Made by a program: the position numbers and the translations under genes. A stretch of DNA of 64,000 nucleotides from an uncultured Desulfobacter sp. (lineage in GTDB: Bacteria; Desulfobacterota; Desulfobacteria; Desulfobacterales; Desulfobacteraceae): NCBI RefSeq assembly GCF_963677125.1, contig NZ_OY781882.1:4114501-4178500 (forward strand). The letters are read 5' to 3'. The notes beneath the pieces were generated by a model. The model did not search any database, had not been told where the DNA came from, and saw only the letters and a program-made list of their open reading frames with translations. Numbering within the stretch: the first letter of the stretch is position 1; each line of letters begins with the position of its first letter. Below, one piece after another: positions 34,604 through 44,112 of the stretch.

Positions 34604-35437
34604 ATGATGATACAAAAAATAGATATGGTCAGTGTAATCATTCCCACGTTTAACCGGGCATGGACCCTTAAAAGGGCCATTGACTCAGTTCTTGCCCAGG
34701 ACTATACGCATCTGGAAATCATTGTGATTGATGACGGGTCAACGGATGAAACCGAGGAGGTACTGGCAGGTTATAAAGATAAAATCAGGATACTGGTTCA
34801 GGAAAACAAAGGGGTGAGTGCGGCCAGGAATCATGGGATTCAAGAAAGCCAAGGCAATTTTATTGCCCTGCTGGATTCCGATGATGCCTGGGAAAAGAAT
34901 AAATTGTCCTGCCAGATGGATTTTTTTCAATCAAACCCCGGGGCAATGATCTGCCAGACCGAGGAAATCTGGATCAGAAAGGGCAAACGGGTCAATCCAA
35001 AAAAAAAACATAAAAAACCCTCGGGCATGATCTTTGAGCCCTCTTTGAAGCTCTGCCTGGTCAGCCCTTCGGCTGTGATGATCAGAAAACAACTCTTTGA
35101 TAAAAAAGGGATGTTCAATGAAGCGTTTCCGGTATGCGAGGATTACGATCTGTGGCTGCGTATTTCCCATGATACGCCCGTGTATCTGATCGACACCCCT
35201 TTAACGATTAAAACCGGCGGGCATGGGGATCAATTGTCCGCCTCTCATTCCCAGGATAAATACCGGATACAATCTATATTGAATTTAATTGAATCTAATG
35301 TCCTCTCCCCAGACCAGGAAGTGGCCGCTTTAAACGTGTTCAAAGAAAAGTGCCGTATTTTTGCCAACGGGTGCCTGAAACGGGGCCGGGAAAAAGAGAG
35401 CGCTTATTACCTGGCGCTTGCTGCCGGCAAAGGGTGA
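34604..35437 (+). CDS. Glycosyltransferase family 2
   Basis: About 277 residues of a GT-A fold glycosyltransferase. VSVIIPTFNRAWTLKRAIDS binds the nucleotide, VIDDGSTDETEEV and LLDSDDAWEKNK (DxD) bind the metal-sugar diphosphate, and CEDYDLWLRIS holds the catalytic ED. It probably transfers a sugar to a surface polysaccharide or lipid. It stands alone, with no polysaccharide genes nearby. Starts at 34604, 34607 or 34625 are all compatible with the fold; none has a convincing ribosome site. The C-terminal 60 residues are helical. Confidence 0.85.
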   Translation: MMIQKIDMVSVIIPTFNRAWTLKRAIDSVLAQDYTHLEIIVIDDGSTDETEEVLAGYKDKIRILVQENKGVSAARNHGIQESQGNFIALLDSDDAWEKNKLSCQMDFFQSNPGAMICQTEEIWIRKGKRVNPKKKHKKPSGMIFEPSLKLCLVSPSAVMIRKQLFDKKGMFNEAFPVCEDYDLWLRISHDTPVYLIDTPLTIKTGGHGDQLSASHSQDKYRIQSILNLIESNVLSPDQEVAALNVFKEKCRIFANGCLKRGREKESAYYLALAAGKG

Positions 35438-35488
35438 TCATTTTGTAAATTGATTTTACCAATGGAACATGGCATTCTAAATCTATTT

Positions 35489-35579
35489 TATATGAAAGAA
35501 CTGAATTAACCGATTCGTTTCTTTCATTATTTGTTGTGGCCCAACCTCGGTGAAAGACCAGGTCGGCCATGGCCGTTAT
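35489..35579 (+). repeat. Structured intergenic repeat, copy R6
   Basis: Single copy upstream of the flavodiiron gene. It begins TATATGAAAGAACTG and ends GGCCATGGCCGTTAT. Stem one is GAAAGAA/TTCTTTC and stem two TGGCC/GGCCA, with inner CCT/AGG. Both are sequence variants that keep pairing. Confidence 0.85.
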
Positions 35580-35613
35580 TTAGAAAATAAACGGGTGCAA
35601 GGAGAATTGCAAA

Positions 35614-36840
35614 ATGAAGTTTCAAAAAATAGTAGATGATATATACCGACTTGGGGTTAATATTGAAGACAAGGATTACCTTTTTGAGGGAATTTGGCCT
35701 ATTCCCCACGGTATTTCCATCAATGCCTATCTGATCAAGGGAGAAAAGAACGTGCTTATTGATCTGACCCAGGACATTATGGATTTTCCCAAGGCCATTG
35801 CCGGTCAAATAGAAGAGCTCTCTCTGGCTGTGGAGGATATTGATATCATCGTGGTAAACCACATGGAGCCGGACCATGCCGGTTGGTTGCGGGAATTTTG
35901 TAAGAAAAATACCAAGGGCGTAATTTACTGCACCAAAAAGGCTATTCCCCTGCTTGAAGCCTTTGGCGAGGTGCCTGCGGACCGGGCCGTGGCCATTACG
36001 GACGGTATGACCCTGGCGGTGGGCGACTATGAACTTCAGTTTTTTGAGACACCCAACATCCACTGGCCTGAGACCATGATGACCTATGAGACAAAGCGCA
36101 AAATTTTATTTGCCTGCGATGCCTTTGGGTCATACGGTAAGGTGGAGGATGACACCATTTTTGACGACCAGCTCTCTGCGGACAAACACGCGTTTTTTGA
36201 AAATGAGGCGTTGCGCTATTACGCCAACATTGTCGCCGCATTTTCAGGTCCCGTACTCAAGGGGCTGAGCAAACTGTCCGGATTGGATGTTGAGGTCATC
36301 TGTCCTTCCCACGGTATTATCTGGCGGGAGAACCCCGGTGTGATCATCGATCACTACAAACGCTATGCAGAGTACAGTAAGGGCCCGGCAGAACGGGAGG
36401 TTACCCTGGTCTGGTCCAGCATGTACGGCAGTACAAAATCAATGCTGAACCTTGTGGTTGAGACCATCAGAAAGCACAAGATTCCGGTGCATGTTTACCA
36501 GGCGCCAGGCGATGATATCGGCTATATCCTGGCCAGTGCCTGGAAGTCTGCCGGGCTTATTTTTGGTATGCCAACCTATGAGTACAAGGTCTTTCCGCCC
36601 ATGTCCCATGTGATTGATGAGCTGCTTGTAAAGAAAGTGACCAATAAAAAGGTCTTCAGGTACGGCTCCTATGGATGGGTCGGAGGGGCCCAGCGGGATT
36701 TTGAATCCAAACTTGAAAAGTCCGGCTGGGATCTGCTCGGATTTTATGAATGGCAGGGGGCACCTACCAGCGAGGATGAGCAGGCCATGATCGAGAAGAT
36801 TAATGCTTTTTGCGAGGAACTGATTAAGTTTACCGAGTAA
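35614..36840 (+). CDS. Flavodiiron protein (A-type), O2/NO reductase
   Basis: 408 residues. The N-terminal metallo-beta-lactamase-like domain has the diiron ligands HMEPDH (His83, Glu85, Asp87, His88). From about residue 260 a flavodoxin domain begins with VTLVWSSMYGSTKSML, the FMN phosphate loop. There are no extra rubredoxin or flavin-reductase domains, so it takes electrons from rubredoxin, like Desulfovibrio ROO. It reduces O2 to water, or NO to N2O, protecting an anaerobe. AGGAGAA precedes the ATG. Repeat R6 lies immediately upstream. Confidence 0.93.
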   Translation: MKFQKIVDDIYRLGVNIEDKDYLFEGIWPIPHGISINAYLIKGEKNVLIDLTQDIMDFPKAIAGQIEELSLAVEDIDIIVVNHMEPDHAGWLREFCKKNTKGVIYCTKKAIPLLEAFGEVPADRAVAITDGMTLAVGDYELQFFETPNIHWPETMMTYETKRKILFACDAFGSYGKVEDDTIFDDQLSADKHAFFENEALRYYANIVAAFSGPVLKGLSKLSGLDVEVICPSHGIIWRENPGVIIDHYKRYAEYSKGPAEREVTLVWSSMYGSTKSMLNLVVETIRKHKIPVHVYQAPGDDIGYILASAWKSAGLIFGMPTYEYKVFPPMSHVIDELLVKKVTNKKVFRYGSYGWVGGAQRDFESKLEKSGWDLLGFYEWQGAPTSEDEQAMIEKINAFCEELIKFTE

Positions 36841-36854
36841 AACAGATAAACGGT

Positions 36855-36882
36855 GGGCACAAAAGCGTGCCCTCCATTCTAT
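36855..36882. terminator. Hairpin between convergent flavodiiron and hybrid kinase genes
   Basis: GGGCAC and GTGCCC pair perfectly around a six-base loop, followed by a T-rich but interrupted tract (TCTATTTTTA). It probably terminates the flavodiiron gene and perhaps also the kinase gene on the other strand. Confidence 0.55.
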
Positions 36883-36884
36883 TT

Positions 36885-39800
36885 TTACTTAAGTCCCATT
36901 TCCCGCCACAGATTTAGAAGTGTATTCCGGGCGTTGTCAAAATTGTATTCATCAATTTCCCGGGTAAGTTGATCAACCAGGCTTTTCATCGCATCCCCGG
37001 AAAGCTGATCTTTGATCTGTCCGGCCACTCTGACGGCCTCGGTGTTGTTTTCGTCAAGCATTTCTTGAAGGATTATAAGTTTCGGCTTAAGTGTCTCAGG
37101 ATGCCCCGCCGCCCCTTCCTGTGTTTGTTGTAATTTTTGCTTACCAGTCTCAAGGCCATTGATTACTTTAATAACGTCTGAAAGATGGGTTGAAAAATCA
37201 GCCAGCAGGGTTTCGGCCGTCTGAATATCTTCGTTTTTGAGTGCATCATCCAGCTGTTTTGCAGATTCAAAAACGAGGGTTGCACTGATATTTCCTGAAA
37301 CCCCTTTAACGGCATGGGTAATTCTTTGCGCTGTTTCTATATCTCCGGAGCGCAGGGCCTGTTGGATTTTATCTACCGTATCTGCCTGATTCCCGGCAAA
37401 TTTTTTTAAAAGATTCCGGTATAAATTCATGTCCCCGGCCAGACGAGTCACCCCCTCCTGGATGTCGATCCCCGGCAGGGGTCCCCAATTATCAGATAAT
37501 GCGTTAGGGTCAATTCCTTTGTTGGGTACGACGGGCTTCTTTATACGGCTGGATTTTTTTGAGGAGGGTTTCACCCATGTGCGCAAGGCATTGAGCAGTT
37601 GCTTGACATCTATGGGTTTGGTCACATAGTCATTCATTCCCGCTGCCAGGGTTTTTTCCCTGTCTCCGGTCATGGCATTGGCCGTCATGGCGATAATGGG
37701 CAGATCTTTAAATCCCGGCAATTGTCTGATTTTACGGCTGGCGGTGTAGCCGTCCATCTCCGGCATGTTGATATCCATGAGCACAGCGTCATATTCTGTC
37801 TTCTGAACCGCTTCTAATGCCAGGAGGCCGTTATCTGCCAGATCAACAACAAAGCCGTTGTTTTCCAGAATCCCTTTGGCCACCTGCTGGTTCACCTCGT
37901 TGTCCTCGGCCAACAAAAATTTTGCCCCCTGGATTTGTGTAACGCTGGGAAATTGCTCTTTTGGGAGCTCAAAGAAGTGTAGATGCTTTTTTTCTCCCAG
38001 TACCGTTATGATTGAATCGAATAATGAAGACGGAGAAACCGGTTTGATCAGATAGCCGTCAAGTCCTAATTGATTGACCTTTTGCTCCAGTTTCTCCCGG
38101 GCATAGGCCGAGACCATGATAATTGTAGGGATTTTTTCTTTCAAAACGGTCTTTATCTTTTCAAAGGCTTGCAGTCCATCCATTCCCGGCATCTGCCAGT
38201 CCATGAGAATCAGGTCAAACGGTTTGTTCTGTTCCCGGGCCGTCTCTATTTTCGCTATTCCCGCTACTGCATTGTCCGCTTCAATCGCCTGAAAGGACAT
38301 GGCTTTGAGCATTTTTCCCAGCACCGTGCGCGAGATGGGGTTATCGTCCACCACCAGAATTTTTTTCTTTAGGTTTTCGGAGGCGGCGAAGTGTGACGTA
38401 ATCGTCTGTACATCCACGCGTTTTAAACAAACAGTGAAAATAAAAGTAGTGCCCCGGCCATACTCGCTTTTCACCCGGATATGGCCGTTCATCATTTCCA
38501 CCAGGGATTTGCTGATAAACAACCCCAGGCCTGTGCCCCCGTATTTTCGGGTCGTAGAGGAATCTGCCTGGGAAAAGGCTTGAAACAGGCTGTCCTGTTG
38601 GGTTTGGGTCAGTCCGATACCCGTATCCTGAACGTAAAACTCAAGTTGGGTCTCATTTGCATCATCACCGAGCACGGCACACCCGATGACAATTTCGCCT
38701 TCTTTGGTAAATTTTACTGCATTATTGGTCAGGTTAAGAAAAATTTGACCCAGGCGGATGGGGTCTCCAATAAGCTTGTGGGGAATGTTTGGATCAATGT
38801 TATAAATGACCTCCAGCCCTTTTTCCTGGGCCTTGATCCCCACAAGATTGGTTACGGTCTCCAGAACTTCTTCCAGGGAGAATTCAATGGATTCCATACT
38901 CAGTTTGCCGGCCTCAATTTTGCTGAAATCAAGGATATCATTGATAACGCCCAAGAGGGCCTTGGATCCGTTTTGAATTTTGTGGATATAATCATGCTGG
39001 CGTGAATCCAGCTCTGTCTGGAGTGCCAGATGGGCAAAGCCGATAATTGCATTGAGCGGGGTTCGAATTTCATGACTCATATTCGCCAGGAAATCACTTT
39101 TTGCTTTGGTGGCGTCTTCGGCCACCCGCCTTGCCTCTTCCAGGTCTAGAGTCCTCTCTTTTACCAGATCTTCCAGGTGATCCCGGTGGTCTTCAAGTTC
39201 CTTTTCCGCTTCTTTGATCCAGGTAATATCCTTGGCAATGGATGCAATGCCTATATGCTTGCCTTTGTCATCTTTTAAGAGGGAATAGGTAAACAGATGG
39301 GGAAGTGAGGTCCCGTCCTTTCTGACCCGGGTGCCCTCAATGTTTTTTAATACTTCTCCCTTGATACATCGCCGGTAAAGGTTCTGGTGCGTGATATCCG
39401 TTTCATACGAGGCGAGTATTTCGATATGTTTATCGATAAGCTCTTTTCTGGAATATCCGTAAGCCTCAACGGTGGCCTCATTCAGATCCACGATGTTTCC
39501 GTTAAGATCCGTGATCAGAATCGGGTCCGAACTGTCTTCAAAAACTTTGGACAGCAGGCGAAGTCCCTGTTCCGCCTTTATTTGTTTTGTAATATCCTTG
39601 GCCGCACCGGCAAGTCCTATGATCTGACCGTTTTTGTCCAGGACCGGTTCATAGGCCGACGACACCCATACCAGGCTGCCGTCTTTCCGGCGTACACGGA
39701 GCTGTGTCTCCTGGCGTCCTGTTCTCTCAATTGCCATATTGGTGAGCCTTTTATAAGCATCCCAGTCCCGTTTGTCATATATTTGAAGGGGATAGTCCTT

Positions 39801-41138
39801 CATTGCCATACATTCAGCCACGGTATAGCCTGTCATCCTTTTAACGGCCTTATTAACCCAGAGTAGTTTGCCGCTAAGGGTCTGCCAGGACTGCCAGTCG
39901 TGGGTGTGCTCCGATATGATTCGCAGTTGCTCCTGGGATGATTTAACCTGCTGGTGAAGCGCCAGCCGCTCCGTGATATCCATTGTGATGCCGGCAAATT
40001 TACTCGCCCGGCCCGTTTCATCCCATTCAACAGGCTTGCCCACAGAAGTGAACCAGGCCCAATCCGAATTTTTACGGCGGAACCGGTAATCGGTTTTGAT
40101 AGACGTAATTTTACCTTGAAGACACTGCTGCAACTTTTCTTTATTTAAAATTTTATCATCCGGATGGACCAGGGTATTATATTCTTTAATCGTTTTTGGG
40201 ATCTCTTCCTGGGTATAACCGCTTTTAATGAACAGGTGGTAAGGTTCACAGAAATAGGTTCCGTTTTTCAAATCAGTCTGCCAGTACAGGGCATCTGCGG
40301 TTTTCAGGGAATAGATAAACCGCTCCTGGGACTGGGTGATTTTTTCAAGCAGGCTACGGCGTTCGGTAATATCCATCGTCAGACCTGCGATTTTGGCTAC
40401 CTGTCCCTGGGCATTCCATTCCACAACCTGTCCTGCGGCATGAACCCATGCCCATCCTGCGTGTTTACGGCGCAGCCGGAAATCGTTTTTTAAAATCGTT
40501 TCACCTGCAAAAATTTTCTGAAACGCCTCATCCAGCAATGCTATATCATCCGGGTGAACCAAAGAAAAAAAGTGCTCCAGGGTTAGCGGAGCCTCCTTTT
40601 CTAAATATCCTAAAGAAACGAAAAACCGTAATGAACTATAGGTCATTTCCCGGGACGGCATATCAATTTGCCAGTGAAAGGCGCCGGCCGACTCCAGGGC
40701 AAAGTGGAGAAGCCCTTCGCTTTTTAATAGCAGTTTTTCGGTCTGCTGCCGCTTGATGATTTCTTTTTTTAATCGCCTGTTGACCATTAACACCACCCCA
40801 ATGATGATCAGGACAATAAGGGCTGTTGGGACTGCAACGGTCAAAACGTTGCGCCGGGCTATTTTTTTTTCATAATCAAGGGAAACCCCGCGGTCAATAT
40901 CGTCGGCGCCTATTCCCTGGGATTGTCCCTGTTTATCGATAAATTCAAAGGAGGGGCGGTCTGAAGTGGTCCCGAGCCTGATCAATGGATGCGCTTTATG
41001 CCATTGCCGTTCTTCATCGGTGAGCGATTTAAGAAAATCGATGGTTTCGGTATTATGGGCAAGGCAAAGGTTAGGGACGGCACCATATAAAACCAGGAGA
41101 AGCATTACGAGAAATAGTTTGAATACACGCCGCACCAT
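36885..41138 (-). CDS. Multi-PAS hybrid kinase with a collapsed periplasmic binding domain
   Basis: 1417 residues. It has a signal peptide (to about LCLAHN), then a short stretch LTDEERQWHKAHPLIRLGTT...FEFIDKQGQSQGIGADDI. This is the opening of a family 3 solute-binding domain, but the remaining roughly 200 residues are missing and the chain goes to a membrane helix at about 100-120. Four PAS/PAC units follow, then HisKA with His689 in MSHEIRTPLNA, HATPase, two receivers (LILMDWQMPGMDG and VLMDINMPEMDG) and a C-terminal Hpt (THAVKGVSGNI). AGGATACG precedes the ATG. The internal loss is in frame and the kinase appears intact. The gene is convergent with the flavodiiron gene. Confidence 0.87.
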   Translation of the reverse strand: MVRRVFKLFLVMLLLVLYGAVPNLCLAHNTETIDFLKSLTDEERQWHKAHPLIRLGTTSDRPSFEFIDKQGQSQGIGADDIDRGVSLDYEKKIARRNVLTVAVPTALIVLIIIGVVLMVNRRLKKEIIKRQQTEKLLLKSEGLLHFALESAGAFHWQIDMPSREMTYSSLRFFVSLGYLEKEAPLTLEHFFSLVHPDDIALLDEAFQKIFAGETILKNDFRLRRKHAGWAWVHAAGQVVEWNAQGQVAKIAGLTMDITERRSLLEKITQSQERFIYSLKTADALYWQTDLKNGTYFCEPYHLFIKSGYTQEEIPKTIKEYNTLVHPDDKILNKEKLQQCLQGKITSIKTDYRFRRKNSDWAWFTSVGKPVEWDETGRASKFAGITMDITERLALHQQVKSSQEQLRIISEHTHDWQSWQTLSGKLLWVNKAVKRMTGYTVAECMAMKDYPLQIYDKRDWDAYKRLTNMAIERTGRQETQLRVRRKDGSLVWVSSAYEPVLDKNGQIIGLAGAAKDITKQIKAEQGLRLLSKVFEDSSDPILITDLNGNIVDLNEATVEAYGYSRKELIDKHIEILASYETDITHQNLYRRCIKGEVLKNIEGTRVRKDGTSLPHLFTYSLLKDDKGKHIGIASIAKDITWIKEAEKELEDHRDHLEDLVKERTLDLEEARRVAEDATKAKSDFLANMSHEIRTPLNAIIGFAHLALQTELDSRQHDYIHKIQNGSKALLGVINDILDFSKIEAGKLSMESIEFSLEEVLETVTNLVGIKAQEKGLEVIYNIDPNIPHKLIGDPIRLGQIFLNLTNNAVKFTKEGEIVIGCAVLGDDANETQLEFYVQDTGIGLTQTQQDSLFQAFSQADSSTTRKYGGTGLGLFISKSLVEMMNGHIRVKSEYGRGTTFIFTVCLKRVDVQTITSHFAASENLKKKILVVDDNPISRTVLGKMLKAMSFQAIEADNAVAGIAKIETAREQNKPFDLILMDWQMPGMDGLQAFEKIKTVLKEKIPTIIMVSAYAREKLEQKVNQLGLDGYLIKPVSPSSLFDSIITVLGEKKHLHFFELPKEQFPSVTQIQGAKFLLAEDNEVNQQVAKGILENNGFVVDLADNGLLALEAVQKTEYDAVLMDINMPEMDGYTASRKIRQLPGFKDLPIIAMTANAMTGDREKTLAAGMNDYVTKPIDVKQLLNALRTWVKPSSKKSSRIKKPVVPNKGIDPNALSDNWGPLPGIDIQEGVTRLAGDMNLYRNLLKKFAGNQADTVDKIQQALRSGDIETAQRITHAVKGVSGNISATLVFESAKQLDDALKNEDIQTAETLLADFSTHLSDVIKVINGLETGKQKLQQTQEGAAGHPETLKPKLIILQEMLDENNTEAVRVAGQIKDQLSGDAMKSLVDQLTREIDEYNFDNARNTLLNLWREMGLK

Positions 41139-41268
41139 CGTATCCTGACATTCCCTTTCTTGGGGTGATGACTGATTTTTTAAGGAGAATTCATTTGGGT
41201 CAAATATTTTGACTATGACATTAAAATATCAGAATAAAAGTGTTGAGTAAAGATGAATCAAGGTGGAT

Positions 41269-42063
41269 TTAGAGACTGGGTATGCCGTTAAAAATTTCGG
41301 CCAGTGCAGATAGGGATCCTTGTAAATCGGAAAGTTTAAAAACCTCCAGGCAGACCGTTCCTGTGTAGTGTTTCAAGTGATCTATGATTTCTTTGAACGC
41401 GTTCGGTGGCATTTTGTCAAGGCCGATGTGGGCCCGGGGTGGATCAAGGCGCGTATCTACGCCATGCAGGTGAATCAGATTGATTTTGGGGCCGAACAGT
41501 TCAAAGGTTCGGGATATGTTATACCCGTATTTGATATGATGACCAAGATCGGCACAGACGGACAGGCCAAATTCATTGATTAGATTTTTGAAAAGATCCG
41601 GAGTATACCACAGGGTTTCCACACTCAGTTTTAACGGGTCTTCTAAGGTCGGAATCAGCAATTCAAGCCCTTGTCGTGCGTTTTCTTGCCAGGCCCTTAT
41701 ACCGGCATTTGACGGCAGGGGCCTATCCATTTCCAGATGAAGGGTAAACATTGTGACAGGCGCAATGGAAAAACGCTCAATCACTCGTTTCAGGGTGTCT
41801 GCAGCGTCCCTGCGCAGGCGCGGATCCGGTGCGCTTAAATTGATATCCGTGGGCAGGTGGACATTATAGGTCAGGTCCAGGTCCCGGGATAGTCCTGCCA
41901 GCTCCTTCACATCATTCCGGCAAGGAATCACTGCATCGGGTTTACTTTCAAATACCAGAAGTTCAATTTCGTCAAAAAAGTGGCCGATTTTTTTTACATT
42001 GGGGATGATGTGATCCGGGTAGATAAAGGAGGTTGTACCCAGCTTGAATGGTCTTTGCATCAT
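41269..42063 (-). CDS. cbiR: CbiR-like cobamide remodelling enzyme (AP-endonuclease-2 TIM barrel)
   Basis: 264 residues of the sugar-phosphate isomerase/AP endonuclease 2 barrel: FKLGTTSFIYPDHI, YNVHLPTDINLS, LHLEMDRP, LSVETLWYTP, VCADLGHHIKYG, INLIHLHGVD and VCLEVFKLSD. His, Glu and Asp residues in these strands are the likely metal ligands. CbiR, characterised from Akkermansia, belongs to this fold and hydrolyses cobamides so the lower ligand can be replaced. Position at the end of the cbiB-cobD-cobS-cobU group, starting one base after cbiB, supports that role. A generic isomerase is the alternative. Confidence 0.65.
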   Translation of the reverse strand: MMQRPFKLGTTSFIYPDHIIPNVKKIGHFFDEIELLVFESKPDAVIPCRNDVKELAGLSRDLDLTYNVHLPTDINLSAPDPRLRRDAADTLKRVIERFSIAPVTMFTLHLEMDRPLPSNAGIRAWQENARQGLELLIPTLEDPLKLSVETLWYTPDLFKNLINEFGLSVCADLGHHIKYGYNISRTFELFGPKINLIHLHGVDTRLDPPRAHIGLDKMPPNAFKEIIDHLKHYTGTVCLEVFKLSDLQGSLSALAEIFNGIPSL

Positions 42064-42064
42064 A

Positions 42065-43021
42065 TCAAAACAGACGCCAGGTCAACACACAGCCAACTAC
42101 TATGGATACAAGGGCTGACAGCATCATTAGCTCACAGGCCTTTTTAATGTGGGACGGTTTAGGGTCATTAAACGCACCGCCGATATAGGGTTTGTTTACC
42201 AGCTTACCGTGGTAGACATTGGGACCGCCAAACCGAACACTCAGTGCCCCTGCAAAGGCGGCCTCTGGGATGCCTGCGTTGGGGCTTTTGTGATTGCGGC
42301 CCTGGGTGAGTGCCGTGACAAGCGCCCGTCTGCCCCGGGAAAGTGAAAGCACCGCTGCCGCCGGAACAATTGCAAAAATGGAGAGCCGGGCCGGGATATA
42401 GTTGGCCACATCGTCAATGCGGGCTGCGGCTCTGCCGAACAGGATATAGGTGTCGTTTTTATACCCCACCATGGAATCCAGGGTGTTGATCATTTTGTAC
42501 ATCATGGCTCCTGGGGCACCAAGCATCAGGGCAAAACACAACGGCGACACAAATCCGTCCACGAAATTTTCCGCTACGGTTTCGCAGGCCGCCCGGGTGA
42601 TGCCCGCTTCATCCAGGTCTTTGGTCTGTCGTCCTACAATATACCCCACCTTGATTCTGGCCTGGACCAGATTCCCTTTGGCCAAAGGCTTAAAAACGTC
42701 CATGGCTGCTTTGTATAGACTGTGGGAGGAAAAACTGTAAAAAATCAGCACGGTCTGAACAATGGCAGCGGCAACCGGATGAATCCGACCGGCGATAAAA
42801 ACAACACCCCAGGTCAGTCCAAAGGTTGCGGAAATTAGGCAAAGGGTAAATAGAAGACCGGCCCGGAAAGGGTTTTCAATTCGTTGTCGAAATTTAGGTT
42901 CAAAAAATGAAATGGCCCGGCCCATCCAGATAATGGGATGGGGCAGCCATTTAGGATCTCCGGCCAGGAGATCCAGGATAAAGGCGGCAGCTAAAATTTG
43001 CCAGGTTACATTAAAAATCAT
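42065..43021 (-). CDS. cbiB: Adenosylcobinamide-phosphate synthase CbiB
   Basis: A 318-residue inner-membrane protein that attaches aminopropanol phosphate (or its analogue) to adenosylcobyric acid. Hallmarks are DLLAGDPKWLPHPIIWMGR at the N-terminus, YFGRAAARIDDVANYIPAR-like sequence near 195-215 (GRAAARIDDVANYIPAR) and SPNAGIPEAAFAGAL. It overlaps the cobD end by 4 bases (ATGA). CobD supplies its aminopropanol phosphate, so the pair is functionally linked. Confidence 0.94.
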   Translation of the reverse strand: MIFNVTWQILAAAFILDLLAGDPKWLPHPIIWMGRAISFFEPKFRQRIENPFRAGLLFTLCLISATFGLTWGVVFIAGRIHPVAAAIVQTVLIFYSFSSHSLYKAAMDVFKPLAKGNLVQARIKVGYIVGRQTKDLDEAGITRAACETVAENFVDGFVSPLCFALMLGAPGAMMYKMINTLDSMVGYKNDTYILFGRAAARIDDVANYIPARLSIFAIVPAAAVLSLSRGRRALVTALTQGRNHKSPNAGIPEAAFAGALSVRFGGPNVYHGKLVNKPYIGGAFNDPKPSHIKKACELMMLSALVSIVVGCVLTWRLF

Positions 43022-44112
43022 GATTCGGTTTGTTCCCAGGCCAGTGCCTTTTTAATGCTTTGGGCCAGTGCCTGGTTGATGTCATTTGTTTTCAGGGAAA
43101 AACGGACACACCGGTCGGACAGCCCTTTAAAGTTAGAGCAGTCCCGAATCAGGAATCCGTCATCTCCCACCCTTCGGCACAGCTGTGCGGCTGATATCCG
43201 GTCCAGCTGGGCCAACACAAAAAAGACCGGCGCATCAAAAATCCGGATGCCCTGTATGCCGGCCAGGGCATTGACAAAATTCCGGCGCTCTTTAGCAACA
43301 AATTCCCGGGTCTGCCGGTAAAAGGGCAAAATGTCTTCGGGATGATTGTAAATCTCCTTAATCATTGCCTGGGCCAGGGCATTGACGCTCCAGGGTTGGT
43401 AATGGACCATAATTTTTTGGATTAAAGCCTTTGTCCCGGTTAAAAAACCTGTGCGAAGCCCGGGAATTCTGAAAATTTTGGACATGGATGAGAGTACCAC
43501 AAGGTTGGGCAGATGGGTCTGGGTTACAAGGGAATATTTTTCTGCTTCCGGAACAAAAGGCAGATAGGATTCGTCCACCATAAAACAGGCGCCTGGGTGG
43601 CGGTGAATCAATGTTTCCAAATCCTGTTTGTCAATCAGGGTGCCTGTGGGATTGTTGGGGTTGCAAATAAACACCAGGTCGGCTTGTTCGGCTTTGGCGG
43701 ACAACTGATCCAGATCCGGAACAAAATTGTTTTCGGCAACGGTCAAGCAGTGATGAGTGCTTACATGGTGGGCTGCACAGGCATCTTCATAGTCGGCATA
43801 GGTTGGACCCAGGATCAGGGCCTTTTTTACCCCTAGGGCCAGGGGCAGGGCATAGATAAAAAAGGTGGTGCCGTTGCCGGAAATAACGCAGTCAGGATCA
43901 ATGCCCTGATAGTCTGCAAACCCCTTGGACATACCGGCGGCATCCGGTTCGGGAAGGGCATGGATCACATGGATGTTTTTCCGGATAAAGTCGTGGACGC
44001 GTTTTGGCGGCCCCAGGGGATTGAGATTGGCACTCATGTCAATGATATCCTCAGGGGCGCATCCGATACGGTCTGCGAGCTGTTGCTTATTTCCACCATG
44101 GCCGTGAATCAC
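43018..44112 (-). CDS. cobD: Threonine-phosphate decarboxylase
   Basis: A 364-residue PLP enzyme of the class I/II aminotransferase fold that decarboxylates L-threonine phosphate to (R)-1-amino-2-propanol phosphate for the nucleotide loop of cobamides. It has the typical opening HGGNKQQLADRIG and DMSANLNPLGPP. CNPNNPTGTLI and DESYLPF bind PLP, and Lys212 in SSMSKIFRIPGLR forms the Schiff base. Its start overlaps the end of the beta-helix protein gene by 4 bases, and its end overlaps cbiB, so all three should be translated from one message. Confidence 0.92.
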   Translation of the reverse strand: MIHGHGGNKQQLADRIGCAPEDIIDMSANLNPLGPPKRVHDFIRKNIHVIHALPEPDAAGMSKGFADYQGIDPDCVISGNGTTFFIYALPLALGVKKALILGPTYADYEDACAAHHVSTHHCLTVAENNFVPDLDQLSAKAEQADLVFICNPNNPTGTLIDKQDLETLIHRHPGACFMVDESYLPFVPEAEKYSLVTQTHLPNLVVLSSMSKIFRIPGLRTGFLTGTKALIQKIMVHYQPWSVNALAQAMIKEIYNHPEDILPFYRQTREFVAKERRNFVNALAGIQGIRIFDAPVFFVLAQLDRISAAQLCRRVGDDGFLIRDCSNFKGLSDRCVRFSLKTNDINQALAQSIKKALAWEQTES

